DNA of 64,000 nucleotides from Candidatus Stackebrandtia excrementipullorum (GTDB lineage: Bacteria > Actinomycetota > Actinomycetes > Mycobacteriales > Micromonosporaceae), in assembly GCA_019113825.1 (NCBI GenBank), contig DXGR01000148.1, forward strand, positions 20,342 to 84,341, in the 5' to 3' direction. A model generated the notes under the pieces. That model was not told where the DNA came from, did not search any database, and saw only the letters and a program-made list of their open reading frames with translations. The position numbers were made by a program, and so were the translations under genes. Below are positions 61,873-64,000 of this stretch, piece after piece; position 1 is the stretch's first letter; each line of letters begins with the position of its first letter.

Positions 61873-63379
61873 AACACCACTCCTTTCGATATAAGAAAAC
61901 AACATCCGAATCCGGCAGCCGGTTAACCTCATGTCCACCCGACGCCCACAAATACTGCACCGCATACGCACGCCACGGACGCCACCGCCGCGATCTGCGC
62001 TCCAAAGCCGACACCGACGTCGGCAACCCCACATACGCGGCCGCGGTCTTCACACCAAGATCCGTCGGCAAAAACGCATCCGGATCGCCCAACGCCCGCA
62101 TGGCGATCGTCTCCACCGTCCACGGCCCAACCCCCGGCAGCGCCCGCAACAAAAAACGAGCTTCATCCCAGTCACAGCCGGGGCCCAACTCCAACCCACC
62201 ACCGGTTACCGCTTCCGCCAAAGTCTTCACCGTGTCACGACGTACCGACGGCATCGCCAACACCGCGGTCAGATCCGCACTGCACAACGTTTCCATAGAC
62301 GGGAACAGTTTCCCCAGGCCGCCACCGGGATCGTCGACGCTATCGCCCAACGCCGCCACCAAACGACCCGCATGGGTACGCGCCGCACGCGTCGACACCT
62401 GCTGACCCAACACCACACGAACCGCAAACTCCGAAGCATCCACCGTCCGTGGGACGCGACGCCCAGGGGACCGTGCCACCAGGGGAGCCAGGAGAACATC
62501 GTCCGACAACAGCACATCCACCGCCGCCGGGTCGGCGTCAAGGTCCAACAGCCACCGACACCTGCTGATCGCACCGGTCAGGTCACGATGATCGTTCAAC
62601 CACAGCGAACACTCCACATGATCACTTAGCGGACGTAGCGAGACGACCGCGGGACCATGCGGCAAACGCATCGTCCGGCGGTACGCGCCACCACGCCATT
62701 CCTCGACACCGGGAACCGCCGTGGCCACCAAATGCCCGAACAGATTGCTTGGAGACAGCGGTCGCCGAAACGGCAAACGTAGCCGCAACACGCCCCCGCC
62801 GGGCACCACGGCATTCCCGCTGGCGCGTTCCCGAAGCTGCGAAGGCGGCAACGCAAACACCTCCAATACCGTTTCGTTGAACGTCCGTATGCTGGCAAAT
62901 CCCGCAGCAAACGCCACTTGCCCCATCGGCAACGATGTTGTCTCGATCAGAATTCGAGCCGTTTGCGCACGTTGTGCACGGGCCAAAGCCAACGGCCCGG
63001 CACCCACCTCTGCCCGCAACAACCGCTCTATCTGCCGAATGCTGTAACCCAGTTTTCTCGCCAACCCCGACACCCCCTCGCGGTCGACGACCCCGTCGGC
63101 GATCAGTCGCATGGCACGGGCCACGACATCGGCTCGCATATTCCACTGCGGCGAACCCGGAGAAGCATCCGGTCGACACCGTTTGCATGCACGAAAACCC
63201 GCCCGCTGCGCTGCTGCGGCAGTGGGGAAGAAGCTCATGTTCACAGGCTTGGGCGAAACAGCCGGACATGAGGGTCGACAGTAGATTCCGGTGGTGTGCA
63301 CAGCCGTAAAAAACCAACCGTCAAACCGTGCATCTTTTGACTGGACAGCTCTCACACAGCGTTCGGTGTCCTCGTGCAT
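61769..63379 (-). CDS. Ada-AlkA fusion: DNA alkylation-repair regulator and 3-methyladenine glycosylase
   Basis: A 536-residue fusion. The N-terminal Ada-type methyl-acceptor zinc domain has cysteines in TGIYCRPSCPA and FRACKRCRPD (about residues 33-67). An AraC-type HTH follows (about 80-180: REGVSGLARKLGYSIRQIERLL; GQVAFAAGFASIRTFNETV). The C-terminal AlkA glycosylase has RCRWLLDLDADPA, a helix-hairpin-helix RALPGVGPWTVETIAMRALGD and the catalytic Asp region PDAFLPTDLGVK. It should sense and repair alkylated DNA and activate the operon. After the usual end (WRPWRAYAVQYLW) about 50 extra residues run on, the last about 34 inside the ogt gene. Confidence 0.9.
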   Translation of the reverse strand: MHEDTERCVRAVQSKDARFDGWFFTAVHTTGIYCRPSCPAVSPKPVNMSFFPTAAAAQRAGFRACKRCRPDASPGSPQWNMRADVVARAMRLIADGVVDREGVSGLARKLGYSIRQIERLLRAEVGAGPLALARAQRAQTARILIETTSLPMGQVAFAAGFASIRTFNETVLEVFALPPSQLRERASGNAVVPGGGVLRLRLPFRRPLSPSNLFGHLVATAVPGVEEWRGGAYRRTMRLPHGPAVVSLRPLSDHVECSLWLNDHRDLTGAISRCRWLLDLDADPAAVDVLLSDDVLLAPLVARSPGRRVPRTVDASEFAVRVVLGQQVSTRAARTHAGRLVAALGDSVDDPGGGLGKLFPSMETLCSADLTAVLAMPSVRRDTVKTLAEAVTGGGLELGPGCDWDEARFLLRALPGVGPWTVETIAMRALGDPDAFLPTDLGVKTAAAYVGLPTSVSALERRSRRWRPWRAYAVQYLWASGGHEVNRLPDSDVVFLYRKEWCCGAQISGCRFAVGSIDVGIGGGGLGRFVPGEPAA

Positions 63380-64000
63380 GGGGTCAAGCCTGCCCCGCGG
63401 CCGTCCCATTGGCTAGCGGAAAAACGACATGTTGTTGGCTGCGGGGGAACGCTGTCGACAGCGCTTGACGTGTCGAATTTGTGGGCGGTGATGACAACGA
63501 CCGATAAACCCGGTGATGCGGAACCCGGTGCCCGTTTCCGTTATGGTCCGTGCCTCGACGATGCCGGAATCCACTGGGTTCCCGCCGCATACGGTACCGC
63601 GAGCCAAGTCGCTCGTCGAAACATCGAGAAATCCTGGGCGTGTCGCCTTCGCGGGGGTGACGTTTTTGAGGGCGCAGCGGTATCGGCGGGGGATGACCAC
63701 CCTGCAATTCCGGTCGGGTGGCCTGCGACGGGGGAGGGAAGAAGATGGTGACGACGGAGAAGTCTTGATATCCAGGGGCTTGCGGTGTACCAGAGGAGAA
63801 CAGGCGTGCCGGTGTAGAACGGACAGGCGTTTTCTTGCCGCAGCCGCGGCAGATGCGGCACGACACGAACCGTGAATTCCGCATAACACTTATTATGCTT
63901 AATTCTGGTGAGATTGCGAATACGGCCGACGGGCTAACCGGCGGTCATCTGTGATGAATCCGCGCCATAAACACTGCACGTATTTGGTCGTCGCGCCCTC
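63380..64000. other. 621-base gene-poor right end of the window
   Basis: No intact gene is recognised. A plus-strand frame (63491-63751) reads AVMTTTDKPGDAEPGARF and GPCLDDAGIHWVPAAYG but matches no family I know. Apart from the dif-like site at 63876-63903 the rest looks featureless. The final about 90 bases are AT-richer. Confidence 0.45.
63876..63903 (+). other. dif: dif-like XerC/XerD recombination site
   Basis: ATTCCGCATAA (63876-63886), a 6-base centre CACTTA (63887-63892) and TTATGCTTAAT (63893-63903). Both arms match the bacterial dif consensus: the left arm ends in CGCATAA and the right arm begins TTATG and ends TTAAT, like the E. coli arms GGTGCGCATAA and TTATGTTAAAT. The spacing of exactly 11-6-11 is right. 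It sits in a gene-free AT-rich stretch about 2.7 kb from a Xer-like recombinase gene. Confidence 0.75.

Noticed and set aside
63384..63884. Minus-strand ORF at the right end
   Set aside because: Arg/Pro/His-rich without domain, and overlapped by equally open frames on the plus strand.

Overview
The window is bacterial chromosome from a high-GC Gram-positive organism (Actinomycetota). Marker neighbourhoods point there: SUF without SufE but with SufU, an acVLRF1-type release factor, sdhCAB beside a LysR gene, and the mycobacterial-type order CDP-alcohol phosphotransferase / DUF881 / small basic protein / DUF881 / gcvH / FHA / DUF151 / MerR / gcvP. Gene content and the many remnants suggest a Glycomycetales-like genome (Stackebrandtia or Haloglycomyces relatives); that placement is inference. 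No tRNA, rRNA, CRISPR array or intact insertion sequence was recognised.

Layout. 0-4.9 kb: end of a SUF iron-sulfur operon (sufD end, Rieske ferredoxin, sufC, sufS, sufU, MIP18-like) followed by a Vms1-like release factor. 4.6-7.2 kb: a minus-strand ABC-2 transporter operon with its own small regulator and a strong, probably leaderless promoter. 7.3-8.0 kb: a membrane-anchored M23 peptidase. 8.2-10.2 kb: an ABC-F ATPase preceded by a structured leader and a 46-codon leader ORF that overlaps its start codon. 10.2-12.3 kb: an EEP-family phosphodiesterase and a decayed GT-C-like membrane protein. 12.4-18.4 kb: small HTH protein, enoyl-CoA hydratase, ABC exporter, a gene-poor 1 kb stretch, PAC2 protein, LysR regulator. 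18.4-21.9 kb: sdhCAB. 21.9-27.7 kb is a gene graveyard: a decayed GAF histidine kinase and response regulator pair, then decayed hydroxyproline-catabolism genes, with one alpha/beta hydrolase and two small membrane proteins between them. 28.0-35.7 kb: the gcvH/garA-type cluster and gcvP behind a tandem glycine riboswitch. 35.9-39.4 kb: a solute-binding/VWA lipoprotein-like protein, DUF5999 and pabB. 39.8-44.2 kb: a compact NIS siderophore operon (two IucA/IucC synthetases and a PLP decarboxylase) under a probable iron box. 44.2-50.6 kb: a minus-strand cluster with a membrane J-domain protein, a PIN/NYN-like protein, an acidic protein, two dynamin-like GTPases and a membrane GrpE-like protein. 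50.9-54.7 kb: a large LuxR-type ATPase regulator, a small HTH protein and an acyltransferase. 54.8-57.2 kb: cydAB. 57.2-63.4 kb: a DUF6319-like protein, a serine hydrolase, an inositol monophosphatase-like enzyme, a Xer-like tyrosine recombinase and an alkylation-repair pair (Ada-AlkA, Ogt).

Two large-scale signals suggest that the right end lies near the replication terminus. The plus strand is G/T-rich up to about 54.75 kb and abruptly C/A-rich after it, whichever strand the genes are on. A 28-bp dif-like site lies at 63876-63903, about 2.7 kb beyond a Xer-type recombinase gene. The other standout systems are the dynamin/J-domain/GrpE-like cluster that lacks an Hsp70, and the ABC-F gene with its overlapping leader ORF.
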